Shown one piece after another: positions 1 to 15,166 of a DNA stretch of 64,000 bases (positions within the stretch are counted from its first letter, which is position 1; the number at the start of each line of letters is the position of its first letter). A program made the translations under genes and the position numbers. Source of the DNA: Hermatobates lingyangjiaoensis. Its lineage: Eukaryota; Arthropoda; Insecta; Hemiptera; Hermatobatidae. The stretch lies in contig JAPFBL010000006.1 of the NCBI GenBank assembly GCA_026182355.1, forward strand, positions 7,344,501 to 7,408,500. The letters run 5' to 3'. The notes below the pieces were generated by a model, which did not search any database, was not told the DNA's origin, and saw only the letters and a list, made by a program, of their open reading frames with translations.

Positions 1-492
1 TGACTATAAACCTATCTTTAATATTGATAGGATGTATATTATTTTGAACTAATCTTGTAACCTCATTTACATTAAAAATTTTCTTTTACGAATAACTTAA
101 AAACCGAGAAAAAAACTGACTTCATATTACAATGCATTAAAAATTGCTCAACAAGAAGTTATTGATATGTACATTGTTATAAGTGATTTTCATTAGTCAT
201 GATAAGCTTTATGGTGCAAACGTATTAAAAAAGGTGATATAAGACAATATAGAGTAGCAAAATCCAATTACAAGTACAAAGTGAGAGATTTTTTTTTTAT
301 TTGTAAAATGGTAAAGAAGTGAAAGTTGTTGTACAGTGTTGTTGCACCTTAGAAACCTGTAGGAGGTTACAATATCCTCTTATCTCCCTTGTTGGTCCTG
401 TGATATATTGTTTTTATTTATTATATTTTTTTTTAAACTTATTTCATTATTTCAGTGTCTATTTATTTTAACTTAAATTATTAACTTGTGAA
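1..492 (+). promoter_or_regulatory. Upstream region and 5'UTR of ASCC3
   Basis: AT-rich sequence before the start codon. No TATA box or initiator can be assigned with confidence. A pyrimidine-rich tract followed by ATTTCAG (AG at 454-455) looks like a 3' splice site, so the start codon may lie in a second exon behind a 5'UTR intron. An in-frame TAA at 469-471 precedes the ATG at 493, which supports that ATG as the start. Confidence 0.4.
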
Positions 493-635
493 ATGGAATT
501 CACCAAGCAATATCCTAGACTAACCCGTTTCCTTAGATCGTTCACAGAGCTGGATGTAAGAAAATCCTATGAAGAAATTTTATCAGAAGATAATAAAGTA
601 ATTTTCTACAGAAAACTGTTAGGTGATAGCAGTCC
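493..635 (+). CDS. ASCC3: ASCC3 exon 1 (start codon)
   Basis: Encodes residues 1-48; donor GTAAGT at 636. The start [10 protein letters not shown] resembles the first residues of known ASCC3 proteins (PRLT..LRSF). First ATG after the in-frame stop at 469-471. Ends two bases into a codon. Confidence 0.87.
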
Positions 636-3600
636 GTAAGTACTTCTCACTTCAGATTTGTAAACTCTTGAGTAGTAAAAACTAAGAGTTATAGAAATAT
701 GGAACAACTAAGTATTGTACATATGTTGTAAATTTGAGTAGCCTCTTAAAATATTTAGTTGGCTAGAGTGTACTTTAGGACGAGTTTAAAAGGACAGACC
801 TTTAAACAGAGGTGAACCTGCTTTCAGTAAATAGTTAAACTATTTTCTGTTGCCAGTAAATATCACTAACTATTCTAAGTTTTACCGATATGATTTCCTT
901 CATATTTTTTTTCAAAATTCTCTTGTTTTAAAGGCATTTTGAAATCATCTAGTGTTTAAAAGTTTTAGTCTTCTAGATTATAGCAAAAATGGGCTACCCA
1001 AAAATGCACTGGACTTTTTAAATGATTTAAAAATTTAAAATGTTGTAAATGTTTATTGTATCATTTCATACAGAATAATTAAATTAATTATACTTTTCTC
1101 TTCCTCTAATTTCTTTTTACTTTTTGAAAATAAAGACAGCAGTTATAATTATTTGGTAAATTAGTCGAAGATTGAATACACTTAGTAGTCTATTAGGAGG
1201 TGGTGATGTAGAAGTTTACAGGTGGCATTTTAGTTTAAGAAGGCGACTTCTTATTTATAGAATCGAATTGTTGGAATAACTCCTTTATTGACGCGAAACA
1301 TATGAATAACCATTGTTAGAAATCTAACTTTTAGGAATATTTTAGTAGTGGGTTGATTTTTTAGGACATCATTGTTTAGAGAAAAGATAGACAAAATGTG
1401 AAAAAATAATAATTAAACATAGTAAGATAGTGCTTTATATTCCATCTACACGTCGACATTCTGTAACCTCGTCTACTTTGACTACCTTGTCTTCACAAGG
1501 CAATCCTTTCGCCAAATGAGTATCCTTCCACAGCATTCAAAAATATTAAATATTAAGGAGTCATAATTGATCTACATGTTAGTCTTCTCCCAAACCAGGA
1601 ATATAGCAAGAACTAATTAAACTTATATTGATTTAATAAGCTTATATTGAAATAAACATTACTGCAATATAAGTATGAGTTGCCATTTAAGAAAAAGAAA
1701 TGATTCAAAAATCCCTACTGGAGAGTAGGGAAACCCTTATAATCTCTATGTAAAGGTCCGTCTCTAGGGTTCCTAACGCTAGGGCCCCTGAAGTGCACTG
1801 TAGCCGTCCTATCCTCTAAGCAGGAAGTGCTAATAAATAAAACTACACTTTTGTCAAACACTTACTTATGCTCCCAATTCTGAAAAAAATATGAACTGAA
1901 CAGTTGTTGAAACTGGGTTGACTACTTAAACTAAAAATAGACCGCTGCAGTTCCTGCGAAAATCTTATCACCTTTTTGAGAAGGTGATAACTTTCAGTTA
2001 CCAAAGTATAAAATCAGTTTAATTTCCTGTAGAAGCTTCTTACTTTCTCTTCCTTTACTGATAAACATTTCATACAGACCTAAAAATATTTCACTTAGAA
2101 CCATATCCTTCGCAGAACCTTGTATAAAATTTGGTTCATCCAGATAGATTTGTTTTAACGGTCATCCTAGTCTTCACGAGGGGATGGATTAGAAATATAT
2201 TTCAATTTTATCGTGTTATTAGATTCTCAGAACTGAGTTCGTACTTTCAAATGGTGCGCAACCCAGCTATCAAATATTAATCAATGGATTGGTTTTTTTT
2301 TTCACTTAATTAAACTGTTACAGCATAAAATTAACTAGTAATTACAATCGACATTGCCTCTGTTATTGTTTGTGTCATTATTTCATATGTAAATTATATC
2401 GTTATGAATTTTCATACATGTAATATAAAAGCAATGAAAATATCTACTCATTTTTTAGAAATCTTCTGTGGAATGAAATAATTAAGTACGGTGAAAAATG
2501 TGGCCAGAAGGAGGCATTCACAAAGAATATAAACAAGTTAAAAAGTTTAGCTAAGGATTTATCAGGTACTTATATCATGTGTTTTGTTTATAGTAGTAGT
2601 AATTTTATTTTTTAAAATAAAAAAATGTTTAAACCCTTCTTTACTATCATTTTAAAAGGTCAGGACCAGTCTTCCGAAGTTGTAGAGGAAACTGCTGTTC
2701 TCCTTTTGAAAATGTTTCTCGGATCCAAAATGGTTACAAATAAACATCAGTCATTCCTTAGGCAGACATTTGGTATTTGTCCGCCGGCCTTAGTTGAAAA
2801 CATTTGTCAGGTAGAACATGATATTTATTAATATATATTTTGTCGCGTTTATTTATTTAATATCTTCAGATATTAAGTTATTTTCATTTTCAGACTGTAA
2901 ATATTTTAACAGAATATCTTAACGAAGATTTGAAGCAAAAGATTAGGAAAGGAAGAGAGAAGAAAGGCGATCCTAAAGAATTCTGGGGCTGTAATTTCAT
3001 TTATAATACGCCGTCTTTTTGGAGTCCCCCAGATACAAGCAGTCTTCCTGATCTCATTTGCCAAGAAAGTTTTGTAGACTCATTTTCAATGGCTTATAAA
3101 AAGGATAGCCAGAATGATTCTGTTCCTGGAAAAAACAATAAAAAGTCGAATGTAAGAAATTCGTAGTTCTTATATGCATGCATATATTTTACGGATATAG
3201 TTTTTTTTTATCTATATGTGCCTCATTCAAATCATACAGTTTTAAAGTATTTTTTTAATATGAGTAAAAAGATATTTTCAAAAAATATGGATGCTAATTA
3301 ATTAAATGATTTATTCTAAAAGTAATAAATTGCTAAATACGCCACGCTTGTATGTAGAATGAAAAGTTCTTTCAGAACTATTACTTTCTTGACTACTACT
3401 TTCTAAAGTAAAACAACTGCTGCAGTTTTATAGTTATGCAAGAAGGATTCCTTTTACAAGTGCTATAAACTCTATTTACATTTTAGATAAGTCATTTTTG
3501 ACACATACTCGTACTTTCTTTCTGAAATAAGATGTTTATGTTTACTTAAACATAAATATAGATGTTTCTGCTATCTTTATGTTTACTTATTGTTATATTT

Positions 3601-6600
3601 AGCTACTATTAAGCAAGTTCCGTGTGTGATTAGTAGAGTCTACACATTTAAAAAACATCTTGATATATTAATTATGGTCACCGAAAAATGTCTATTGCTG
3701 TAATTTTACAATTATTTTTTGTGACATTTCGGTGATCTTCCTTAGGTAGGTAGTTAACATATTTACCACTTAGTTACTTAAGTGTTTTAGTCAGTTTGAA
3801 TATAGCAATAATATTCGACCTTTTGGAGATCTTTTTATTTAGACAGAATGAAAAAACATTGGTCCTGAGTCTGTTCGACATTAAAATCTCTGTAAAATTT
3901 TTATGTGGAATCAACCCGGTTTTATGTGTCCATAATCTTAAAGATTTTTGAGAGCTACAGATGTTCCTTTGGTGACAGACACATTCACATCTTCCAACCT
4001 ATCAATGACAAATCATATTAACTATTCTTGTTTGTCTTGCAAAGAGCTAGGAGATCAAGATTTGCCTGAAATTCAGTAAATACTTTTTTTAATTCAGTCA
4101 TATACTTTTCCTGGATTTAAGTTTTAGAGGATATTTTGAAAATGTGCTTGTTCTCTGACTAAATACTTGGAAAATATTGATTAAATGGTTCAATGTTTGG
4201 TAAAGTGTTGTTTAAGCAGTATGTTTTACTGGGCTCTGTTATATGGAATGTGATATTAAATAAATTGTAAATTTACACATCGTTGAGAATTAATAGTAGA
4301 ATACTAATTGAAAAACAAAACAAAAACCTGAAGTATTATTTTTGTGAAAATCTTAGATCATATTTAATTAAATATTTATTTCAGAAAGTTTGATGAATAA
4401 TTGCTTAGGTAATGTTTATTTATGTGAGTTATAGTTTATAGTATCTTTTTTAAATGCAATTTTTCTTTCAATGAATTTTTAGTTTGGAAAATCGTGGTTA
4501 ACAAAGGAAATTAAAAACTACAATTTGGATACTTCATTTGGATTTTTAGCAGATGATCTGTGTAACACATTATACAATATGCTTTCATCTTCAAAGTCGG
4601 ATGATGAACTACAAAATGAGGTATATCCACTATACATTCTTACTACATTTACGTTAAAGTTTACATCATTTCATCTTTTTTAATATTTAATATAAATATT
4701 AATCTCTATATAAAGTTCGTGAGTTTGTTTGCTTGTGATTTCCTCCTGGTTTTCGTGGAGATAGAAAACTGAAATTATAATATATATTATTTATTACCTG
4801 AATAATGTTAAATATAAGAAATTATTGCTATATTCCCAACATTGGAGCCAGGGTAGCAAGTGTCTTGCGTGCTCACCGATGACAGTAGTGCAAATGATTT
4901 ATATACTAAAAGTAACAATTTTTTGTATTTAATATTTGCGTAATATAAACACTGGTAATACATTAAAGACATGGAGCCAGGGTAGCCCACTGGCTTGCGT
5001 GCTGGCTGATGACAGTAGTGCACATGTATTACAAATAAATGTAATAGATATATAATAAACCATTACATTAGAGGTTAAAAATGAATAATTTTAGAAACAA
5101 ACTTGAACACAACTGTCAGATAAAATACAAATGTTCTATGGTAATATTATGAAAACACATTCCTTTCATTAATGTTGTTTTATGTTGGGTAAATAAATTG
5201 AATATTTCATTTTACAAGTTTGTTTTTTTTTTTTAAATATATTTCATTGTGTATATAACTTGGATTGATGTTTTATTTATTTGCATGATAAAATAAATGA
5301 TTTTTTTACTTTTAAATGCTTGTTATTTTGCTAAATACCTACTATGTATATATCTTAAAACATGTTAAGAATACTATATCAAAAGCTTGGGCAATATAAG
5401 AATCTGTTTCCGTGCATTAATTACAAGAAAGAACAATTAAAATTAACTATTGTTATAATTTCTGAGTGACGCAAAGGATCACAGGTAGTCTAGTATTTAA
5501 TAATATAATTAATATTTAAATATTTATATTTTCTATTTAATATAGTTTAAAAGCAGTTTATAATTAGTTTTTTAAAGTCTATTTTCCCAATTTATAAGCA
5601 AAAAAGAAGTAGACACATTTTCTCTAGTGGTAAGATGTATATTTTATACCTTTTTGTGAAAAATATATATCACAAAAGTTGATGAGCTGTCAACTTTTTA
5701 AGTTTTTTAACATGTTTCTTTTCTTATTGGTATTCATAAATACTATTAAATAGAAATAACCTTTAATGGATAAATTTAACATAATATTTCTATGAAAGAA
5801 GGTTATATGAATTTGAGGCATGAGTTTTAATTAATATCTTTGATGATAAAGCATGGATTCAATGGACAACTTATTTTCGAGATGTAATGATTAAACTATA
5901 TATAAGTAAACAATAATAGTTTTTAAAAATCTGATGAATAAAAAAAAAAAATTAATTTCAAGCATTCTGTAAGTTCTGCTAATTTAGTTTCTCATATTTT
6001 TTCTGCAATTTGGTATGTATATGTGGAAGTTTTACAATAAATATGTGACTCTACAGTCAAGGAAATAACCACTTAAAGAGTGAAAGAAAAGGGAAAAGTT
6101 AGCTGAGAACTCTTTTCTCAATACGAGGTGACATTTGAAAGTGCTTAGACAATGTTCGTTTCCTTTTACTACCTTTAATGGTGATTTCCTTTATGTACAT
6201 ATATAAATTATAAAAAAGGCAACACAAAGATAGGTACTTACAACATAAATGACTTCTATATTTTGAAAATGTTGGGATCAGGAAATGAAGTGTCCTGCAG
6301 GGAGGCAAGTGAGAAGGGAGAGGGGAGGGAGTAAAGAAACCAAAAGAAAAAAATAATTGCTTTTCTGTACCGCCTTGTATTTTTTTGTCATTCGACTTAG
6401 AAGAAACTTAAGTTATGTTGTATTTCCATTTTAGTAAATCATGTCTTTGTTTTAAGGACAATGTTTTATATGTTTTCTTTAGTATAGCGTTATTTCCATT
6501 CAAAACGGAATTTATAATGATATACTTTATTTCAGTTATTTGATTTTCTTGGCTTTGAACGAATAGAACTCATTCAGACTTTGCTAGTAAACAGGAAGGA

Positions 6601-9600
6601 CATAATTATGCAGCAGTGTATTCAGAATCTCAAGAATACAGCAGGTAAATATCGAAAGTTTTCTCCAGTGTGATATTTTCCTATTTTAATTCATGTCTGT
6701 TAATTTCATTCTGCAAATGCAAGTTTCATTTTTTTTTATTAGGATTTCAGTTTTCAAGGTGATGAATGCTTTTAAACTTTCAAGTGACACTCATTTTTAT
6801 TACCTTAGTTTGTGGAAAATGAAAACTGATAGTGAAATGCACGGATTATAAATAAATTAGACCAACTGTTACACTTGAAAGGTACTATAAAAAATTCTGT
6901 TTAGTCAATCTGTCAGTAAATTGCAACTGTGAATTGACTAATTGTTTGTTTATAATTTTTTGAAATATAGTGGCTATTAACTATTTAAAAAATTACATAA
7001 AAATCACATGGATTTATTTAGTCACAGTTTTAGTGTTGTACTAGTTAGCAGTTGGTAACTAACGAAGGTTTTATCGTGGTTTAACTGTTGAAACGTCAGA
7101 TGAAAACAAACAAAAGAAATATCTTGTTTGTACCATAATTTTAGAGGTTGTAGCACATTATTATGATGTCAGGAACTTATTAATCTCGACATTAGTAACC
7201 TAAGTGGGGCATTAAATAGTACTTCCAATGCGTAACAGAACGGATAGTGTACATTGTAAATGGTGTATTGTGCAAACAATCAGCACTAGATAATATAGAT
7301 TGGCTGGAGAGCCTTAGACCTTTTTGAACTCTCTGCTGCTGATAGGGTTTATACGGTATAATACAGGAAGTATTATGTATCATGTGATTCGTTGAACTCG
7401 TTTTATAAAAAGAATTGAATGACATTCATATATTGTTTATTCTTTAATAGGTACCTGTTGAGAAGAGATATGTTGTGCTATATATCATTCATTTTCCATA
7501 AATTTCATGAAGATATATTATAGTAATAGTTATGGGCAATTTATTAAAATAGAACGATTTTCCAGGGTCTGATGGAAGGCCGGTAGATCAATGTATTTCT
7601 CAAGTCATAGTTAAATCAGAATTAGAAAAAGAAATTGAAAAACAAGCAAGGAAAACTGAGAAAAAAATTAACAAATATTTGAAGAAAGGGAACTCAAGTG
7701 AAGATGAAGAGGATGATGTTATTGATCCGGTGGCCATGAGGAATAACATGTATGTTGGTTAACCTATGTCAATGTTATAACAGATCCATATGAAGTTTTT
7801 TCTACTAAAGGTAGATTATTAGTGGTACTCCGTAGTTGGAGTTATATTTTACAAAGAACTAAATACTTGGATAAATTCTAAATTAAGTTATGTTAATTAT
7901 ATGCATATATATCAAACACGAAAAGAAAATCCTTTACACTTAAAATAAACTGTGAGACATGGACAGAATTTTATTATATCTTCTAAAGGAGTATATATCT
8001 CCTTTAATTTTTTTTCTCCACCTTTATTCTCCTTTTTAAAAAAACAATTTTTTTCCTTGATCTCGACTTCTTAGTTCCATTTTTATTTTTCTCCTTTGCG
8101 GCAGCACTGCTTTAGCCCTCACTCAGTGAGTTCTTTAGTTGACTGTCGTCCCTCCGTCAATTTACTTCTTCTCCTGAGGACGACCGCCATTACGGTTGAA
8201 ATATTGAAAAGTGAGTCTTTGTTATGTTTCTGTTTATTCTTTAGAAGCATTCTTCTAATATTCTGTTCATTCTCTTTTACGCACACCATCTGTGTGCGTG
8301 AAAGGGCTTCTTGTTGTACATGTTTGCAAAATAGGTGTCATAGTTTATTTTAAATGTAATCTGTCCTGCCGGACCGTTTCCGTTTATCATGGTATATGTT
8401 TATATATATATATATTATTAAATTACGCCCCATATTTGGCTTGTATCTGTTTCTTACACAGTTTCTCCAGTTTCCGCAATTCCTCCCTCGTTTCGAATGT
8501 TCCACATTCATCATCAGGACAATAATGAGAATAATAGTAGGATTATTAGTTTATATATATAGAAGTGGATTACTATTGGGATGTTCACAGGACATTGCCC
8601 TGGGTCCTGGAGGATTATTATGAGAGGATTATTATAAGGGGTATTATGGAGGATTAAGGCAGGGTGGTTAGACTCACTTACTACCTGGCTAATCTGGTTT
8701 GGCCTGTTCGAAAATAGTTTTAAAATTCGACAAGAATTATTAAGTTGGATATTTATGGCTGGCTGCTTTTCTTGAATTATTAATGCTTCTAATATTTGTA
8801 ATTTAACATGGTTTCTTTCTTTAGCGATAATTTTCGTGGAATTCACCATCATTTCTCTTGTGAGTTTTGTCTTATGGAGTGCTGTTGTAGGAGATTTTGG
8901 CGCGCTGGCAGAAAGGTGCATCGTAATTCTTCTTGATAATGAAGTCGTGGTCATTCCTATATATGAGCTATTATGGGCCTCGCAGCTCCCGATATTACAA
9001 GAGTACTCATATACAAGATTTGTTTCTTTTGATTCTTTTACGCTAGGACTATTTTTCATTATTAAACGACTTATTGAAGGGCTTTGGTAGTAGGTTATGA
9101 GATCAAACTATCCTCAGGCTTAATACATTTGATATGGTTTTTTATAATTCTTTTCAAGACACGTTCATCAGTTTTATATTCATCTGTATACTGGTTCTTG
9201 TAGAATATTTTGTGGTTTGTGCCTGTCTTTAGGTTCTTATTGTTTGAGGTGAATCTATTCTCCAGATAGCGTCTTAGAATGTTGTCGAAATATTTGTTTG
9301 AGTAACCATTGTTGATTAGGGCTTGCTTAGTTGAGGGAATATTACTGTTAAAAAGGTCCCAGGAAGAGGCGGTCTTGTACGTTCTGTGGATGAGGGATCT
9401 GATAGTGGCGTCTTTATACCGTTGAGGGCATTCACTCTTCGCTTTTAGGTATGATGCTGTATTGGTAGGTTTTCTGTCTGTAGTATGTTATTTTGCAGGT
9501 TGATATTTACATCAAGGAAGTTCATTCTCTTTTCTATTTTTGTTTCTATTGTAAATTTGAGACAGGAGTTTTTTCAAATGCTGACTTAAGGTTTAGTAAT

Positions 9601-12600
9601 TGTACTGAATCTTTTGCGACACAAAGGAATCATCCACGTATCTACAATAAATAGCAAGCTTTAATTCAGGGCTGTTGTTTAAGATTTTATTTTCTACAGA
9701 GCACATATAATAGTTTGCGAATGTGACACCTAGGGGTGAACCCATTGCCATGTCGTCAATTTGAAGGTACATGGAGCCATCTGTGTGCGTGAAAGGGCTT
9801 CTTGTTGTACATGTTTGCAAAAAGTCTTCCTTATTCTGCCTACTGATGGGTGGAGGTGCCATGCTTCTTTCATTTAAGTAGATGCAATCACAAATAATTC
9901 CGATGGTCTCTTCTACTGGCACATTTGTAAATAATGATTCCACATCCAGGTATCCGACAGTTCCTTCAGGGTTAATCGTTTTTAGTATGTCAAGGAAATC
10001 ATCGGTTGATTTTAGTAAATAATTCGCTGGCATATATGGGGTGATGATTTTATTTAGCTGTTTGGCTAAATCATAGGTGGGCGAGGTGACCTGTGAAATT
10101 ATTGGGCGCAGGGGATATCCTGTTTTATGCTGCTTTACTGTACCATAAATATATCCTGGAGTGTATTCACCTGAAATAGGTTCCAAAATCTTCTCTGTCT
10201 CTCCTTTGTTTTTTGGTGATTTTGTTAACGTCGGTCTTAAGTTGGGTGGTAGGGTTCCTGGTTATTTCCTTGAATTTTGTTGAGTCGTTCAGAATGTAGT
10301 CCAGTTTCTGTTTGTCCATTACTACGTATGAGTTTGACTTGTCCGCCCGTCTTATTATTGTATCTGGATGTTTTCTCAGTTGTTTTGCTGTTTGATATAG
10401 CTCTTTGGATAGTAGTGAACTGCTTTTAAATCCTCTTTGTTTAGTAGCCTCTGATCTGAGTAGATCTGGCAGATTTGGATCTAGTGCACTACCTTGTCCT
10501 CTTCCAGCCTCAGAATTGAGTTGTACAATACCTCTAGTTCCATTTTCTTTTTTAGAGGGTCAAATTTCGGTTTGTAGTGGCACTACTTGGAAAGTAGTTC
10601 CTTTTGTTTGTCAGTTAGTTCATGGCTAGAGATGTTAATATAATTAGTTACCATTTGAGGTAATAGGATGTTACCTCTATATAGTTTGTTCAGCTTTTTA
10701 GAAATACGTGAAGATACAATACCTTCATGACACTTGCAAGCTTCGTCAATAAGGGTCAATAGATCTTCTTTAGTTTTTGAATCATGTAGTCCATTGATCA
10801 TCTCTCGATGGTCATTGATTAAGTTAATGAGATGTTCTGATTTCTCTTCATTTTTCTTGCCTTCCCTTCATATTCTAACAGTTTCTTCCTGTACTCCAGA
10901 GTAAAACTTTCTTCACGAACTGCTGGGTCGTAAGTTCTATTATTTCTAAAAGTTGGAAGCAGTCCTTCATTTAAACATATATTGTTAAATAACGCCCATA
11001 TTTGGCTTGTATCTGTTTCTTACACAATTTCTCCAGTTTCTGGAATTCCTTCCTCGTCTCTTCATTAAAACTATAAAGCTTATCACCAATATTGTTAGTC
11101 GACATGTTTCAATGTACCACATTCATCTTCAGGACAATAATGAGAATAATAGTAGGATTGTTAGTTTATGTATACAGAGGTGGGTTACTATTGGAATGTT
11201 CACAGGACATCGCCCTGGGTCACTTGAAAACTAATAGTCTTAATAAGTTCTTAATAGGCTTAATAGTTTGAGGATGTCCTCAGGCTTCAGACTGAGGATA
11301 GTTTAACCCTGATAATCTACTACCAAAGCCCTTCAATACGCCGTTTAATAATGAAAAGTAGTCCTAGCGTAAAAGAATCAAAAGAAACAAATCTTGTATA
11401 TGTGTACTCATGTTATATCGGGAGCTGCGAGGCCCGTAAAAGCTCATATATAGGAATGACCACGACTTCATTATCAAGAAGAATTACAATGCATCTTTCT
11501 GCCGACGCGCCAAAATTCCATACAATAGCACTCATAAGTCAAAACTCACAAGAGAAATGATGGGGAATTCCACGAAAATTATCACTAAAGAAAGAAGCCA
11601 TGTTAAATTACAAATATTAGAAGCATTAATAATTCAAGAAAAGCAGCCAGCCATAAATATCCTACTCAATAATGCTTCTCGAATTTTAAAACTGTTTTCG
11701 AACAGGCCAAACCAGATTAGCCAGGTAGTAGGTAAGTCCAACCACCCTGCCTTAATCCCCCATACTGCCCCGTGATCCAGGGCGAAGACTCAAATTTTCG
11801 GGTAATCCGTCTTCAGGAAAATGAGAAAGGGAGAAAACATCTTCTTCTTCTATTCGTAACTAAACTACAGCAGCATATGCCACTTGCGAAGCATCACAGA
11901 ATGTGGAGATAACTGCTGATTTCTCCTAGTCAATCCCGTGAACCACCTATTTATTACAATATTTTTTAAACAGTGAATTTCTTTTAACCAATTCAAAAAT
12001 TTACGTTTTGTATCCTCACCAACCTGATTATCCCAGCTTTGTCCAGAAATCCAGGTCCTTTGAATTAGTTGTTCAGGGACTAAAGTTGTTTGTGTACAAA
12101 GTTCTATTGGGTCGAATATTTTTTGAGTCACTGACAGAATAATAAGTCGTGTCACTGTTGTCACCGTGATCAATCCATCCAGCTGATTCCAACAAAATAG
12201 TTTTTCATTGAGTTTTAATTTATCTTTTTTACGTTCCCACTTAAGCCCCAATACATCACAATGTTCATGTTCAATTAATGAGTGATCTGTCCACTCCCAG
12301 CCTCTGGGACAATCGAAACATGCTGTCTTGAAAATAGCAGTCGACTGTGAAATTAAATGATATAAATCTCTTTTATTCTCAACAGAAGCGACGCAATTAT
12401 CTACGTAAAAACTTTTCGTTAACTTCTTCAGAATAAGAGACTTCTTTATTGATAATTAAATTTTCAATCCTGGTTGACGTAATTTGTCTACTGTTCGTCT
12501 CATTCTTTTCTGAGCCAAGTGAAAATTCTTTGGGAATAAGGGATGGTCTGGAAACCAAGGTAATCTGACCTCATACCGTCCATCAGGTAAAATGCTAGCA

Positions 12601-15127
12601 GTGTCATAATTTTAACCTGAAGGCGGAAGACTCTCTAGAAGTTTTCTAGCAGGTGTATTTTCCATCGTACAGATATCGTTGAATGTATAAATATTTTGGT
12701 ATAAATGATATATACCATCTGAAGAAAAAAAAAACAATAATCGGGTGACCCCTTTTTACATCCGAAAAATGACTTCTTGCAAATGAGTGCTTGCATTTTG
12801 TTTCCAATGACAAAGTTGTTCTTATCAAATATCACATCTGCAGTAAATATCCAATATTTCAGTTTAACAAAATAACGCTCAAATTAAGCTTTAATTAATT
12901 TACAATGGGTTAGTGTAATTATGGTAATAATTACAAAAGTAATATTATGGTAATAATTATGGTATAATTATATGGTAATAATTACTAAAAAGCCTCAAAT
13001 TTGGTGCTACTCAGTTTTAATTAATGTAAATTATTTTCTTAATTTAGGATTCAAAAAGCTGCAGAAGTAAATCAAGTACGAGACAAAAGCTCAATATTTG
13101 GAGAGGGAAAATCAACACTAAAACCAAAGGCGGAGAAATATCCACATGTGTATGACTCTATGAGTGCTGCACGACAGCAGCCAGGTAAACAGAAATCGAA
13201 AAAGCCAAATCGTCTTCAATAGAATACTGTTGTTTCAGTTCACTATCTCTATCTTGTAAATAAATCCTTTTTTGTATTAGTCTCATTATTTGAAGTTTCC
13301 AATTTCTTCAAATTTATCCAACAAAATTCTCTAATAATGAGTTATTATTATGTGCACAAAGTATATTGAATTTTTTTGCGATTTATACGTTTCATGAATC
13401 TATAAATTTCTCACTCAATCCATGTATGTAAGAATCATTATTCTATTTTCAACTACTAGTGAGGTTTTCATACAATTTAAAACGTAATTAAAAACAATTT
13501 ATTTATTCAGAAATTACTGTAAAATATTGGCTTTATTATGTGGTAAGCATAAATGATTAAAGAGTTTTATTTAGTTCATTTTTTAACAGATGTCAGAATA
13601 TATGCTGTTCACCTAAGAACCATTGAACCATTTAGTTTTAAGTATTTTTTCATTCTTGGATTTTTTTTATTCTTTGCTTACTATATGCAGTAGTTCAGTT
13701 AGGACTACTATAAGGTTATATATTAATAATGATTTTAAGGATAATGTTAACTCAAGTTTAATAAAAAAAACTTGTAGTTGGAAGGAAAGATGTTGATTGC
13801 ATAAGATGCAGGCAATACAATGACTTGTGCTAGTGAACTTTTTTTGATTCGTTTGATATGTTTTTATATATGATTATTCCGGATCTGTGTTATCGGATTT
13901 GGTGTTTTTCTTTGAAAATTATGATGTTAAAACTACTTCAATAAATGATTGATAAAATTAAATTAGAAAAAAAGATTAGATTTTAACAAATTAAATTTTC
14001 AAAGAAGCTTTTAAAAATTAATTCTCTAAAAAAGAGTTGTGTTAATTTATCTTTTGTTTATCGTTTTTATAGAAATAATTTGTTCAAGGGAGCATGAGAT
14101 AAATTTGTAGTCACAAATAGTGACTACTGCATATAAGATTATTTATCTTAGTATGGTTTAAAAAAAAATAGCTAAATGTATTAAACAACAGGGATACGCA
14201 TGTCTGTAGACTCGTATTTAATATATTTTTTAAGTGTAGCCCGAAGAGCAAAAATGAATTAATAACCACACATAAGTTCTGTTTTATTGCATGAAATGCT
14301 TAAACTAATGGGCATTCTGTACTAATCAGAATCACATAATGTGAATATCTGTACTAATCACATAATCACATCTAAACTAAAAATAATCACATTTCTGTAC
14401 TAAACTAAAATAATCACATAATTGTTCTATTAATGATTATCTTGTTCAGTACTGTTTAATAGTTTGTTAGATATGTATACAGTTCTTTATTTGATGAAGT
14501 GTAAATTAAATTGTAATTTACTCTAATTGGTAAAGAAAAAAAACAGCTCCTTACTACTTTGATTTATTAGCAGTAGTTTTTATGCATTTATAACTAGTAA
14601 TACTTTACAATGTACACAGTAAGGAAATCAGAATTGGGACTAAGAACTTTCCTCCAAAATAAGTTCATTTGAGATTCTGATCAAAGGATTTTTTTCTCAT
14701 TTCCGAATTTGTTAGGGTGGTTTTAAGTATGTATATGTCTAATACTTAAATAATTTCGGGACTCTAGCCAGTTTTCCAGGTTCAAATCAAATTATCTCAA
14801 ATGCTGACGTTTTGGTTTTTATTTAAAACCTTTTTTCACAGTTATTAGAGCTTATTGAATAAGACAATGTGAAATTTAAACATTACTGGAGGACCAACAA
14901 TGTTGACAGTACATACTTCCAGTAAAATATTTTATCCTTGTTTGCACGGTTTCGTACTGATAACATTGGTGGTGTGAAAGTTCAAAGATTTTCTTATTCA
15001 ATAAATTCTTACTTCTACCTGTGAAAAAATTTAAATAAATGTAAAAACGGAATTTGAGAGTTCGGTGTGAACTTAGAAAACTAACGGATTTCTGATTTTA
15101 ATTTAGTATTTATTATTCTGTTTGACG

Positions 15128-15166
<39 letters not shown>

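Larger units (their letters stand above)
8170..11224 (-). mobile_element. Penelope-like element PLE-1 (RT + GIY-YIG, frameshifted)
   Basis: Minus-strand retroelement. From 10801 downward: an N-terminal region (with [12 protein letters not shown] near 10340), the reverse transcriptase core at 10186-9593 ([25 protein letters not shown], and the catalytic YCRYVDDSF), a linker with [11 protein letters not shown], and a GIY-YIG endonuclease at 9059-8514 ([14 protein letters not shown]). Frames are broken by stops and shifts, so it is inactive. About 220 bp at 8418-8640 recur in the same orientation at 10985-11224 and look like PLE pseudo-LTRs. A 54-bp piece of the RT (9776-9829) is duplicated at 8282-8335. 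Confidence 0.9.

Noticed and set aside
8096..8353. 85-codon plus-strand ORF as a host gene
   Set aside because: It overlaps PLE-1 terminal sequence and a duplicated piece of its RT read in antisense.
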